Positions 43,637 through 57,307 of a DNA stretch of 64,000 nucleotides are shown one piece after another. The notes below the pieces were generated by a model that made no database searches, was not told the origin of the DNA, and saw only the letters and a list, made by a program, of their open reading frames with translations. Origin of the DNA: Papilionanthe hookeriana x Papilionanthe teres (taxonomy: Eukaryota > Streptophyta > Magnoliopsida > Asparagales > Orchidaceae); assembly GCA_022702705.1 (NCBI GenBank), contig CM040428.1, forward strand, positions 92,004,287 to 92,068,286. The letters are read 5' to 3'. The position numbers and the translations under genes were made by a program. Each line of letters opens with the position of its first letter. Within the stretch, counting starts at the first letter, position 1.

Positions 43637-43714
43637 ATTGACCATTTTGACCAAAGTTGACTTTTTGGTCAAAAGTTGACCTATTGGGTAAATGAGGCAG
43701 TCATTGGGTCAAGG
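43637..43714 (+). repeat. Reference 78-bp monomer (type A)
   Basis: This is a near-consensus unit useful for phasing the array. TTGACC boxes begin at 43,638, 43,647 and 43,676, TTGACT at 43,657, and a GGTCAA box at 43,667. The next unit begins at 43,715. Type A is marked by GGTCAAGGATTGACC across the unit boundary and by TATTGGGTCAATGGGTTGG in the second half. Here the sixth box is decayed to GGTAAA and the seventh to AGTCAT, typical of the scatter among units. Confidence 0.9.
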
Positions 43715-45642
43715 ATTGACCATTTTCACTAAAGTAGACCTTTTGGTCGCAGATTGACTTATTGGGGCAATAATTGGTCATTATATTAAAAATTGACTTT
43801 TTTGACCAAAATTGACCTTTTGGTCAAAAGTTGACCTATTGGGTCAATGGGTTGGTCATTGGGTCAAGGATTGATCATTTTGACCAAAGTTGACTTTTTG
43901 GTCAAAAGTTAACCTTTTGGGTCAATGGGTTGGTCATTGGGTCAAGGATTGACCATTTTAACCAAAGTTTACAATTTGGTCAAAGATTGACTTATTGGGT
44001 CAATACATGGTCATTAGGTCGAAAATTCACCATTTTGATCAAAATTGACTTTTTGGTTAAAAGTTGACCTATTGGGCCATTGAGTCATTGGGCAAGGATT
44101 AACCATTTTGACTAAAGTTGACTTTTCAGTGAAAAGTTGACTTATTAGGTCAATCGGTTGGTCATTGGGTCAGAAATTGACCATTTTGACCAAAGTTGAC
44201 TTTTTGGTCAAAAGTTAACCTATAGGTTCATTGGGGTGGTCATTAGGTCAAAACTTGACTATATTGACCAAAACTGATGTTTTTGTCAAAAGTTGACCTA
44301 TTGGGTTGATGAGTTGGTCGTTGGGTCAAGGATTGACATTTTTGACCAAAGTTGACTTTATTGGTCAAAAGTTGACCTATTGGGTAAATGGGTTGGTCAT
44401 TAGGTTAAGGATTAACCATTTTGACCAAAGTTGACTTTTTGGTTAGAGATAGACTTATTGGGCCAATAATTGGTCATTAGGTCAAAAATTGACTATTTTG
44501 ACTAAAATAGACTTTTTGGTCAAAAGTCAACCGATTGGATCAATGGGTTGGTCATTGGGTCAGAAATTGACCAATTTGACCAAAATTGACTTTTTGGTCA
44601 AAGTTGACCTATTGGGTCAAGGATTAAACATTTTGACCAAAATTGACTTTTGGTCAAAAGTTGACCTATTAGGTCAAAAATTGACCATTTTGACAAAAGT
44701 TAACTCTTTGGTCAAAACTTGACCTATAGGTTCAATGGGGTGGTCATTTGGTCAAAACTTGACTATATTGAGCAAAACTGTTTTTTTGGTCAAAAGTTGA
44801 CCTATTTGGTCAATGGATTGGTCGTTGGGTCAAGGATTGACATTTTTTACCAAAGTTGTCTTTATTGGTCAAAAGTTTACCTTTTGGGTAAATGGGTTGG
44901 TCATTGGGTTAAAGATTGACCATTTTGACTAAAGTTAACTTTTTGGTTAGAGATGGACTTATTGGGTCAACAATTAGTCATTAGGTCAAAAATATACTAT
45001 TTTGACCAAAATAAACTTTTTGGTCAAAAGTTGACTGATTGGATAAATGGGTTGGTCATTAGGTCAAAAATTGACCATTTTGAGCGAAGTTTACTTTTTT
45101 GTCAAACGTTGACATTATGGGTCAGTGGGGTGGTCATTAGATCAAAAATAGACTTTTTTGACCAAAATTGACATTTTGGTCAAAAGTTGACCTGTTGGGT
45201 CAGTGAGTTGGTCGTTAGATCGAGGATTGAACATTTTACCAAAGTTGACTTTTTGGTCGAAAAGTTGACGATTAGATTGGGTCAATGAGTTGGTCATTGG
45301 GTCAAGGATTGAGCATTTTGACAAAAGTTGACTTTTTGGTCAAAAGTTGACCTATTGGGTTAATGAGGTGGTCTTTAGGTGAAAGATTGACCATTTTGAC
45401 CAAATTAGACTTTTTGGTCACAGATTGACTTATTGTGTCAATAATTGGTCATTATGTCAAGAATTGACTTTTTTTTGAACAAAATTGACCTTTTGGTCAC
45501 AAGTTGACTTATTAGATTAACGAAGTGGTCATCTAAATGAAATATTGATTATTTATTCTAAAAATTGACTTTTTTGGTTAAAATTTGACTGTTAGATCAA
45601 ATGGTTGGTCATTGGGTAAAGGATTGGCTATTTTAACCAAAG

Positions 45643-45666
45643 TTTTTTTTTGACCTAATGACCACC
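45643..45666 (-). repeat. Micro-inverted satellite segment, HOR copy 2
   Basis: This is the counterpart of 25,026-25,050, about 20.6 kb downstream. Bases 45,646-45,663 are the same 18-bp inverted string, preceded by a T run of nine instead of twelve. Its presence in both copies shows that the inversion predates the HOR duplication and is not a local read error. Confidence 0.75.
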
Positions 45667-48600
45667 TATTAGATCAATGGGTTGGTCATTGGGTTAGAGA
45701 TTGACTTATTAGGTCAATAAATGGTCATAGGTCGAAAATTGACCTTTTTAACCAGAATTAACTTTTTGGTCAAAAGTTGACCTTTTGGGTCAAGAATTAA
45801 CCATTTTGACTAAAGTTGACATTTTGGTCAAAACATGACATATTAGGTCAATGGGTTGGTCATTGGGTTAGAAATTGACCAATTTGACCTATTGGTTCAA
45901 TGGGGTGGTCATTAGGTCAAAACTTAACTATATTAACCAAAATTAATTTTTTGGTCAAAAAGTCGACCTATTGGGTCAATGGGTTGGTTGTTGGGTCAAG
46001 GATTGGCATTTTTTTACCAAAGTTGGCTTTCTGGTCAAAAGTGACCTATTGGGTCAATGGGTTTGTCATTGGGTTAAAGATTGACCATTTCGGTCAAAGT
46101 TGACTTTTTGATCAAAGATTGACTTTTTGGGTCATTAATTTTTCATTAGGTCAAAAATTAATTATTTTGAACAAAATTGAATTTTTGGTCAAAAATTGGT
46201 CCATTGGGTCAATGGGGTGGTCATTGTGTGATAAATTGATCATTTTGACCAAAGTTGACTTTTAAGTAAAAAATTGACCTATTGGGTCAAGGGGTTGGTC
46301 ATTTAGGTCAAAAATTGACTATTTTGACCAATTGACTTTTTGGTCAATAGTTGACCTATTGGGTTAATGAGTTGGTCCGTTGAGTTAATGATTGATCATT
46401 TTGACCGAAGTTGATTTTTGGTCGAAAGTTGGCTTAATTGGTCATTAGATCGAAGTTGACTATTTTGTCAATGGCTTAGTCGTTGGGTCAGAAATTGACC
46501 ATTTAAACTAAAGTTCACATATTGGGTCGATGAGGTGGTAATTTGGTCAAAAATTGACTATTTTGACCAAAATTTAATCTTTTTGCCAAAAGTTGACCTG
46601 ATGGGTCATGGGTTGGTCATTGGGTTAAGGATTGACCATTTTGACCAAAGTTGACTTTCTGGTCAAAAGTTGACATATTGGGTCAATAGGTTGGTAATGG
46701 GTCAAGGATACACCATTTTGAACAAGTTGACTTTTTGGTCAGAGATTGACTTATTGTGTCAATATTTGGTCATTAGGTCAAAAATTGACTATTTTGACCA
46801 AAATTAATTTTTTTGGTCAAAGGTTGACCAATTGGGTAAATGGGTTGGTCATTGTTATTCGATGATTTATTATTTTAATCGAAGTTGACTTTTTGGTCGA
46901 AAGTTGAGCGTATTGGAGTCGATGGGTTGGTCGATGGGTTCGAGAAAGTGACCAATTTAACCAAATTTGACTTTTGGGTCAAAATTTGACCTATTCGGTG
47001 AATGGGGTGGTCAATTGTTCAAAAATTGATTATTATGACCAAAATTCACTTTTTCATCAAAAGCTCACCTTTTGGGTCAATGTGTTGGTCATCGGGTCAA
47101 GGATGGACCATTTTGACCAAAGTTGATTTTTTGTTCAAAAGGTAACCTATAGGGTGAATGGGTTGGTCATTGGGTCAAGGATTGACCATTTTCACCAAAG
47201 TTGACCTACTTGGAGTCGATGGGTTTGTCATTGCGTTAAGGATTGACCATTTTGACCAAAGTTAACTTTTTGGTAAAAAACTGATCTATTGGGTCAATGG
47301 GTTGGTCATTGTGTCAGAATATGACCATTTTGACCAAAGTTGACTTTTTGGTCAAATGTTGACCTATTGGGTAAATAGGGTGGTCATTAGGTTAAAATTT
47401 GACTATATCGACCTAAATTGACTTTTTGGTCAAAAGTTGACTTATTGAGTCAATTGGTTGGTCATTGGGTCAAGCATTGACCATTTTGACCAAAGTTGAC
47501 TTTCTAGTTTGAAATTAACCTATTGGCTCAATTGGTTGGTCATTGGGTCAACGATTGACCATTATGACCAAAGTTGACGTTTTGGTCAGATATAGGCTTA
47601 TTGAGCCAATAATTAGTCTTTAGGTTGAAATTTGATAATTTTGACCAAAATTGACTTTTTAGCTAAAAGTTGATCTGCTGGATCAGTGGGTTTATCATTA
47701 CGTCAAGAATTAACCATTTTAACTAAAGTTGACTTTTTGGTCAAAAGTTGACCTATTGGGATAATAGGTTGGTCATCGGGTCAATGATTGACCATTATGA
47801 CCAAAGTTGACTTTTTGGTCAGAGATTGACATATTGGGTCAATAATTGTTCATTAGGTGAAAAATTAGTTATTTTGACCAAAATTGACTTTTTATTCAAA
47901 AGTTGACATATGGGTGAATTAGTTGGTCATTTCGTCAAGAATTGACCATTTTGATCAAAGTTGATTTTTTGGTCAAAAGTCGATCTATTGGATTAATGGG
48001 GTTGTCATTGGGCCAAAAAGTAACAATTTCGACCAAAGGTGACTTTTTGGTCAAAAGTTGACCTGTCGGGTTAATTGGGTGGTCATTAGGTCAAAAATGG
48101 ACTATATCGACCAAAATTGACTTTTTGGTCAAAAGTTAACCCATTGGGTCAATGGGGTGGTCATTGGGTCAGAAATTGATCATTTTGACGAAAGTATACC
48201 TCTTTGAGTCCATTTGGAATGGTTATTAGGTCGAAAATTGACTATTGTGACTCTGATTGACTTTTTGGTCGAAAGTTGATCTGTTAGGTCGAATGGGTTG
48301 GTCATTGAGTCGGATTGAACATTTTTACCAACGTTGACTTTTTGGTCGAAGTTAGACTGTTAGGTCGATGAGTTGAGTCGATGGAGTCGATGATTTGCAT
48401 TTTGAACAAAGTTGACTTTTTGGCGAAAACTTGACCTATTGGGTCAATGAGGTGGTCATTGGGTCAAGGATTTACCATTTTGACCAAAGTAGACTTTTTG
48501 GTCACAGATTCACTTATTCGATAAATAATTGGTCATTATGTCGAAATTGACTTTTTTTACCAACATTGAAGTTTTGGTCAAAAGTTGACCTATTGAGTCA

Positions 48601-51600
48601 ATGAGTTAGTTAGTGGGTCAAGGATTGATCATTTTGACTAAAGTTGACTTTTTGGTCACTGAGTCGAGGATTGTGTATTTTGACCGAAGATTACATTTTG
48701 GTCGAGAGATTGACATATTGGATTCGATAAATGGTCTTTAGGTCAAAAATTGACCATTTTGACAAAGTTGATTTTTGGTTGAAAATGGTCATTGGGTCAA
48801 GGATTTATCATTTTGACCAACATTTTGAACCAAGTTGATTTTTTGTCAAAATTTGACCTATTAGGTCAATGGGTTTGTCATTAGGTTAGAAATGACCATT
48901 TTTAACCGAAGTTGACTTTTCGTCGAAGGTAACCAATTAGATCGATGGGTGGTCATTAGGTTAAAAATTAGTTATTTTGACCAAAATTGACTTTTTGGTT
49001 GAAAGTTGATCTATTAGGTTAATGTGTACACCATTGGTTCAAAGATTGACCATTTTGATCAAAGTTGACATTGTGGTCAAAAGTTGACCTATTGGGTCAA
49101 TTGGTTGGTCATTGGGGCAAGGATTGACCATTTTGACCAAAGTTGACTTTTTGTTCGAAGGTTAACATATTGCGTCAATGGGTTCGTCATTGGACCAAGG
49201 GTTGACCATTTCGACCAAAGTTATTTTTTTGGTCAAAAGTTGACCGACTGGATCAATGGGTTGGTCATTGGGTCAGAAATTAGCCATTTTGCCCAAAGTT
49301 GACTTTTTGGTCAAAAGTTGAATTTTTTTGTCAATGGGGTGGTCATTAGGTCAAAAATTGACTATTTTGACAAAAAATATTTTTTTAGTCAAAAGTTGAC
49401 CTATTGGGTCACTAGTTTAAGGATTGACAATATTGACCAAAGTTGACATTTTGGTCAAATGTTGATGTATTTGGTCAATCGGTTGGTCATTAGGTCAAGG
49501 ATAGACGTTTTTTACCAAAGTTGTCTTTTTGGTCAGAGATTGACTTACTGGGTCATGAATTGGTCATAAGGTCAAAATTAATTATTTTGACAAAAATTGA
49601 ATTTTTGGTCAAAAGTTTTCCCATTGGGTCAATGGGTTGGTCATTGGTTCAGAAACAGACCATTTTGACATAACTTGACTTTTTGGTCAAAATTTACCTA
49701 TTGGGTCAATGGGTGGAAATTACGTCAAAGATTGATTATTTTGATCAAAATTTATGTTTTTGTCAAAATTTGACCTATTGGGTCAATGAGTTGGTCATTG
49801 GGTCAAGGATTGACAATTTTGACCAAAGTTGACTTTTAGTTAAAAGTTGAGCTATTAGGTCAATTGGTTGGTCATTGGGTTAAAAATTAACCATTTTAAC
49901 CAAAGTTAACTTTTTGGTCAAATGTTGACCTTTCGGGTCAATTGGTCATTGGGTAAAAAATTAACTATTTTATCCAAAATTGACTTTTTTGTCAAAACTT
50001 GACATGTTGGCTCATTGGGTCAACGATTGGTCATTTTGACCAAAGTTCACTTTTTGGTCAAAAGTTAGTCTACAGGGTTAATGAATTGGTCATAGGCCCA
50101 AGGATTGACCATTTTGACCAAAGTTGACTTTTTGGTCTAAAGTTGACCGAAGCGAGTCAATGAATAGGGTCAACGATTGACTATTTTGACCAAAATTGAA
50201 ATTTTGGTTAAAAGTAGAGCCATTGTGTAAATGAGCTGGTCATTGGGTCAGAAATTGTCCATTTTGACCAAAATTGAATTTTTGGTCAAAAGTTAACCTA
50301 TTTGGCCAACGGATTGGTCATTGGGTCAAGCACTGGCCATTTTGATGAAAGTTTACTTTTTGTTCAATGTTAACTTATTGGGTCAACGAGTTGGTCATTG
50401 GGTCAATGATTGACCATTTTTACCAAAGTTGACTTTTTGGTTAAAAGTTGACCTATTTGGTCAATGTGTTGGTCATTGGGTTAAGGTTTGATCATTTTGA
50501 CCAAAGTTGATTTTTTGATTAAAGGTTGACCTATTAGGTCAATTTGTTGGTTATTGGGTCAAAAAATTAACCATTTTGACCAAAGTTATTTTTTTGGTCA
50601 AAATTTGACTGATTAGATTGATTGGTCATTAGGTCGAAAATTAGTTATTTTAACTAAAATTGATTTTTTGTCGAAAGTTGTCTGATTGGCTCATTGGATC
50701 TACGATTGACCATTTTGACCAAAGTTGACTTTTTTGTTAAAAGTTGACCTACAGGTTTAATGAATTGGTAATAGTGTGAAGGATTGACCATTTTGATAGT
50801 TGATTTTTTTTGTCAAAAGTAGACCCATTGGGTCAATGAGGTGGTCATTGTATCAGAAATTGACTATTTTGACCAAAACTGACTTTTTTTATCAAAAGTT
50901 AACCTATTTGGTCAATGGGTTGGTCATTAGGTCAAGGATTGACCATTTTGACTAAAGTTGACTTTTAGGTCAAAAATTGACCTATTAGGTCAATGGTTTG
51001 GTCATTGGGTCAAGGTTTGACCATTTTGATCAAAGTTAACGTTTCGATCAGAGATTAGTTTATTGGGTCAATAATTGGCCATTAGGTAAAAAATTTACTT
51101 TTTTAACCAAAATTGACATTTTGGTCAAAAGTTGATCTATTGGGTTATAGGGTATGTCATTGAGTCAAGGATTTACCATTTTGACCAAAGTTGACTTTTT
51201 GGTTAAAATTTGACATATTGGGTCAATGGGTTAGTCAATGGATTGGTCAATGGGTCAAGGATTGACCATTATGACCCAGGTTGACTTTTTGGTCAGAGAT
51301 TGTCTTATTGTGTAAATAATTGGCCATTAGGTCAAAAATTAGTTATTTTGACCAAAAATTGACTCTTTGGGCAAATATTGACCTATAGGGTCAATGGGTT
51401 GGTCATTTGGTCAGAAATTTACCATTTTGATCAAAGTTAACTTTTTGGTCTAAAGTTGACATATTGGGTCAATGGGGTGGTCATTAGGTCAAAACTTAAC
51501 TATATTGACCAAAATTGACTTTTTGAATAAAAGTTGACCTATTGGGTCAATGGGTTGGTCGTTGGGTCAAGGATTGACATATTTGACTAAAGTTGACTTT

Positions 51601-54600
51601 TTGTTTAAAAGCTGACCAATTGCGTCAACGGGTTGGTCATTTCGGTCATTGATTGACCATTTTGACCAAAGTTGACTTTTTGGTCAGAGATTGACTTATT
51701 GGGTTAATGGGTAGGAATTAGGAAAAATTTGACTATTTTGACAAAAACAAACTTTTTTGTCAAAACTTAACCTATTCAGTCATTGGGTCAAGGATTAACC
51801 ATTTTGTTCAAAGTTGACTTTTTGGTCCAAAGTTGACTTATTGGGTTCATGGGTTGACGTATTGGGTCAAGGATTGACCATTTTGACTAAAGTTGATTTT
51901 TTTGTCAGAGATTAACTTATTAGATCAACAATTGGTCATTATGTCAAAAATTGACTATTCTGAACAAAATTAAATTTTTGATCAAAAGTTGATCTATTGG
52001 GTCATTGGGTCAGAAATTGACCATTTTGACCAAAGTTGATTTTTTGGTCAAAAGTTGACCTATTGAGTCAAGGTCATGGAGACAGAAACTGACCATTTTC
52101 ACCAAACTTGACTTTTTTATCCAAAAGTTGACCTATTGAGTTAATGTATTGGTCATTAGGTCATTGATTGACCATTTTGAACAAAGTTGACTTTTTTGGT
52201 CAGATATTGACTTATTGGGTGGTCATTAGGTTAAAAATTGACTATTTTGACCAAAATTGAATTTTTGGTCAAATATTGACATATTGGGTCAACAGAGTGG
52301 TCATTGGGTCAGAAATTGACAATTTCATTCAAGGTTGACTTTTTGGTCAAAATTTGACCTATTGGGTCAATGGGATGTTCATTAGGTCAAAAATTGATTA
52401 TTTTGACCAAAATTGAATTTTTGGTCAAAAGGTGACCTATTAGGTCAATGGGTTAGTCATTGGGTCAAGGATTAACCATTTTGATGAAAGTTGATTTTTT
52501 GGTCAAAAGTTGACCTATTGGATCAAAGGGTTGGTCATTCGATTAAGGATTTACTAATTTGACCAAAGTTGACATTTTCGTAAGAGATTGACTTATTGGG
52601 TCAATAATTCGTTAGTAGGACAAAAATTAACTATTTTAACCAAAATTGACTTTTTTTGTTAAAAGTTGACATTTTGGGTCAATGGGTTGGTCATTGGGTC
52701 AAGGATTAACCATTTAGACTAAAGTTGTCTTTTTGGTCAAAAGTTGACCTATTAAGTCAATGGGTTGGTCATTGGGTCATAAATTCACCATTTTGACCAA
52801 AGTCGGCTTTTTGGTCAAAGTTGACATTTTGGGTCAATTGAGTGATCATTAGGTCAAAGATTGACTATTTTGACCAAATTGCTTTTTGGTCAAAAGTTGA
52901 TCTATTGGGTCATTGGGTCAAAGATTGACCATTTTGACCATAGTTGACTTTTTGGTCAAAAATTGACCTATTGGGTCAATGGGTTGGCCATTGCATCAAG
53001 GATTGACCATTTTAACCAAAGTTGAACTTTTGGTCAGAGATTGACTTATTTGGTTAATAATTAGTCATTAAGTCAAAAAATGACAATTTTGACCAAAATT
53101 AAATTTTTTGTCAAAGTTGACCCATTGGGTCAATGGGAGTGGTCATTGGGTCAGAAATAAATCATTTTGACCAAAGTTGACTTTTTGGTCAATGTTTGAC
53201 CTATTGGGTCAATGGGGTGGTCATGAGGTCAAAAATTGACTATTTTGACCAAAATTGACTTTTTGGTCAAAACTTGACTTATTGGTCAATGGGTTGGTCA
53301 TTAGGTGAAGGATTGACCATTTTGATCAAAATTAACTTTTTGGTCAAAAGTTGACATATTTAGTCAATGAGTTGGTCATTAGGTCAAGGATTGAACATTT
53401 TGACCAATGTCTTTTTGTTAAAAATTTGATCTAATGGGTCAATGGGTTGGTTATTGGGTCAGAAATTGACCATTTTAACTAAGGTTGACTTTTTGATCAA
53501 AAGTTGACCTGTTTGGTCAATGGGGTTGTTGTTAGGTTAAAGGTTGATTATTTAGACCAAAATTTACTTTTTTATCAAAAGTTGACCAATTGGGTCAATG
53601 GGTATGTCGTTGTGTTAATGATTGAAAATTTTCACCAAAATTGAATTTTTGGCCAAAAGTTGAGTTACTGGATCCATTAGGTCAACGGGGTGGTCATTTG
53701 GTCAGAAATTAACCATTTTGACCAAAGTTATCTTTTTGGGCAATAGTTGATTTCTTGGGTCAATGGGTTGGTCATTGGGTCAAGGATTGACTAATTTGAC
53801 AAAAGTTGACTTTTTGGTCAAATGTTAACCTATTGGATCAATGGGTTTGTCTTTGGTTCCGAAATTGACCATTTTGTCCAAAGTTGACTTTTTTGTCAAA
53901 AGTTGACCTATTGGGTCAATTGGGTGGTCATTAAGTGAAAATTGACTATTATTGACCAAAATTCACTTTTTCGTCAAAAGTTTATCTATTAGGTCAATGG
54001 GTTAGTCATTGGGTCAATGATTGACCATTTTGACTAAAGTTGACTTTTTAGTCAAAATTTGACCTATTGGGTCAATGGGTTGGTTATTCGGTCAAAAATT
54101 GACCAGTTTAACCAAAGTTGACTTGTTGCTCAAAAGTTGATCTATTGGGTCAATGGGGTGTTGATTAGGTCAAAATTTGAAAATTTCGACCAAATTGACT
54201 TTTTTGTTAAAAGTTGACCTATTGGGTCAATGGGTTGGTCATTTGGTCAAGGATTTACCATTTTGACCAAAGCTCACTTTTTGGTCAAAAGTTGAGTTAC
54301 TGGATCCATTGGGTGGTCATTACATCAACAATTGACTATTTTGACCAAATGTGACTTTTTGGTCAATAGTTGACCTATTAGGTCAATGGGTTGGTCATTG
54401 GGTCAAGGATAGACCATGTTGACTAAAGTTGACTTTTTGGTCAAAAGTTGTCTTATTTGGTCAAGGATTGATCATTTTGACCAAACTTGACTTTTTGGTC
54501 AGAGTTGACTTATTGTGTCAATAACTAGTCATTTGGTCAAAAATGATTCTTTTGACCAAAATTGAATTTTTGGTCAAAAGTTGACTCATGGAGTTAATGG

Positions 54601-56169
54601 GGTGGTCATTGTGTGAGAAATTGATCATTTTAACCAAAGCTAACTTTTTTGTAAATAAATGACCTATTGGGTCGATGGGTTGTTCATTAGGTCAGAAATT
54701 GACCATTTTGACCAAACTTGACTTTTTGGTCAAATATTGATCTTTTGGGTCAATGGATTGGTCATTGGGTCAAGGATTGACCAATTTGACTAAAGTTAAC
54801 TTTTTGGTCAAAAGTTGACATATTGGGTCAGTTTTTTGTTCATTAGGCCAAAAGTTGACCATTTTGACTAAAATTGACTTATTAGTCAAAAGATTACTAT
54901 TGGGTCAATGGGTTGGTTATTGGGTCAAGGATTGATCATTTTGACTAAAGTTGACTTTTTCGTGAATATTTGATCATTAGGTCAAGCGGTTTTTCATAAG
55001 GTCAGAAATTAGTCATTTTAACCAAAGTTGACTTTTTGGTCAAAATTTGACCTGTTGGGTCAATGGGTGATCATTAGGTTAAAAATTACTCTTTGTCCAA
55101 AAACGACTTTTTGGTCAAAACTCGACCGATTGGGTGAATGGGTATGTCATTGGTTCAATGATTAACATTTTATCTAAAGTTGACTTTTTGGTTAAAAGTT
55201 GGCATATTGGGTCAATTGGTTGGTCATTGGGTCAAGGATTGACCATTTTGAACAAAGTTGACTTTTTGGTCAAAAGTTGACCTATTGGGTCAATGGGTTG
55301 GTCATTCGGTCAAAGATTGACAATTTTCACCAAAGATGACTTTTTGGTTAAAAGTTTACCTATTGGATTAATGGGTTGGTCATTGGGTCAGAAATTGATC
55401 ATTTTGACTAAAGTAAACTTTTGGTCAAAAGTTGACCTTTTGGGTCAATGGGGTGGTCATTAGGTGAAAAATTGATTTTTTGACCGAAATTAACTTTTTA
55501 GTCAAAGGTTGACTTATTGAGTCATTGGGTCAAGGATTGATCATTTTGACCAAAGTTGACTTTTCGTCAAAAGCTTACCTATTTGGTCAATCGGTAGGTC
55601 ATTGGGTCAAGGATTGACCATTTTGACCAAATTTGACTTTTTGGTCAGAAATTGACTTATTGGGTCAATAATTGGTAATTAGGTGAAAATTTGATTATGT
55701 TCTCCAAAATTGAAATTTTGGACAAAAGTTGACCTATTGGATTAATGGGCTGGGTAGTGTGTCAGAAATTGACCATTTTGACCAAAGTTGACTTTTTAGT
55801 TAAAAGTTGACCTGTTGGGTCAGGGGGTTGGTCATTGGGTCAAAAATTGTCCATTTTGACCAAACTTAACTTTTTAGTCAAAAGTTGACCTATTAGATCA
55901 ATGGGTTGGTTATTAGGTCAATGATTGACCATTTTGACCAAAGTTGACTTTTTTCTCAGAGTTTTACTTATTTGGTCAATAATTGGTCATTTGGTCTAAA
56001 ATTGGCTATTTTAACAAAAATTGAATTTTTGGTCAAAAATTGACCCATTAGGTCAACGGGGTGGTCATTGGGTCAGAAATTGAGTATTTCTACCAAAGTT
56101 GACTTTTTGGTCAAAAGGTGACTTACTAGGTCAATGGGATGGTCATTAAATCAAAAATTAACTATTTTG

Positions 56170-56655
56170 ATCAAAATTAACTTTTTGTACAAAACTTGGC
56201 CTGTTGGGCTAATGGGTTGGTAATTGGGTCAAGGATTGACCATTTTGACCGAAGTTAACTTTTTGGTCAAAAGTTGACCTATATGGTCAATAGTTTGGTC
56301 ATTAGGTCAAGGATTATTAATTTTAACCAAAGTTGACTTTTTAGTAAGAGTTTGACTTATTGGGTCAATAATTGGTCATTAGGTAAAAAATTAAATCTTT
56401 TCACCAAAATTAACTTTTTGGTCAAATATTGACCTATTGGGTCAATGGGTTGGTCATTGGGTCAAGGATAGACGTTTTTGTCAAAAGTTGACTTTTTGGT
56501 TAAAAGTTGACATATTAGGTCAATTTGTTAGTCATTGGGTCAGAAATTGACCATTATGATATTGGTTGACTTTTTGGTCAAAGTTTGACCTGTTGGGTCA
56601 ACGGGTTTGTCATTTGGTCAAATATTGACCATTTTCACCAAAGTTGACTTTTTGG
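56170..56655 (+). repeat. 486-bp block present only in HOR copy 3
   Basis: About six monomers lie between TAACTATTTTG and TAAGAGATTGAC. In copy 1 (7,920/7,921), its internal duplicate (about 14,782) and copy 2 (about 35,567) these two flanks are joined directly. The shared junction shows that copies 1 and 2 descend from one event, most simply a loss after splitting from copy 3; a gain in copy 3 is the alternative. Confidence 0.8.
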
Positions 56656-57184
56656 TAAGAGATTGACTTATTGAGCAATAATTGGTCATTAGGTCAAAAT
56701 TTGACTATTTTGACAAAAAATGACTTTTTGGTCAAAAGTTGACCTATTGGGTCAATGGGTTGATCATTGGGTCAAGGATTGATCATTTTGACCAAAGTTG
56801 ACTTCTTGGTTAAATGTTGACCATTGGGTCAATGGGTTGATCATTGGGTCAGAAATTGTCCATTTTAACTAAAGTTGACTTTTTGGTCAAAAGTTGACCT
56901 ATTGGGCCATTGGGTGGTCATTATGTAAAAATTTTACTATTTTGACCAAAATTAATTTTTTTGTTAGAAGTAGACCCATTTGATTAATTGGCAAGTCATT
57001 GGTTCAAGGTTTGACCATTCTGAATAAAGTTAACTTTTTGGTCAAAAGTTGACATGTTGGGACAATTGCTTTGTCATTGCGTCAAGGATTAACCATTTTG
57101 ACTAAAGTTGACATTTTGGTCAAAAGTTGACCTTTTGGGTCAATGGGTTGGTCATTGGGTCAAGGATTGCACATTTTAACCAAA

Positions 57185-57241
57185 GTTGATTTTTTGGTCT
57201 AAAGTTGACTTTTTGGTCAAAAGTTGACTTTTTGCTCAAAA
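57185..57241 (+). repeat. 19-bp sub-unit triplication private to copy 3
   Basis: GTTGA points at 57,185, 57,204, 57,223 and 57,242 give three successive 19-bp segments. Copy 1 (about 8,440) and copy 2 (about 36,085) each have two at this position. Confidence 0.8.
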
Positions 57242-57307
57242 GTTGACTTATTAGATCAATGGGTTGGTAATTGGGTCAGAAATTAACCATTTTGACCACG
57301 GTTGACT

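Larger units (their letters stand above)
27206..47850 (+). repeat. HOR copy 2, about 20.6 kb, most regular copy
   Basis: This is the most complete and regular copy and the best template for comparison. It is collinear with copy 1 minus one unit of the internal duplication, and with copy 3 up to the equivalent of 62,175. It has a private loss of about 385 bp near 37,190 (five monomers) and a short loss near 38,455. Small patches of the TCGA-type change interrupt it, but long stretches such as 39,000-42,600 and 43,000-45,100 are nearly free of it. Confidence 0.85.
42620..50690 (+). other. Scattered short TCGA patches, end of copy 2 and start of copy 3
   Basis: Further islands of the same kind lie near 42,620-42,690, 45,195-45,275, 45,510-45,600, 46,405-46,470, 46,855-46,940, 47,210-47,230, 48,195-48,400, 48,655-48,730, 48,915-48,945 and 50,605-50,690. 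A typical change is TTGGGTCAATGGG becoming TTGGAGTCGATGGG (47,219-47,232), which adds one base. From 50,700 to the window end they become rare, with one near 63,470-63,525. Confidence 0.6.
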
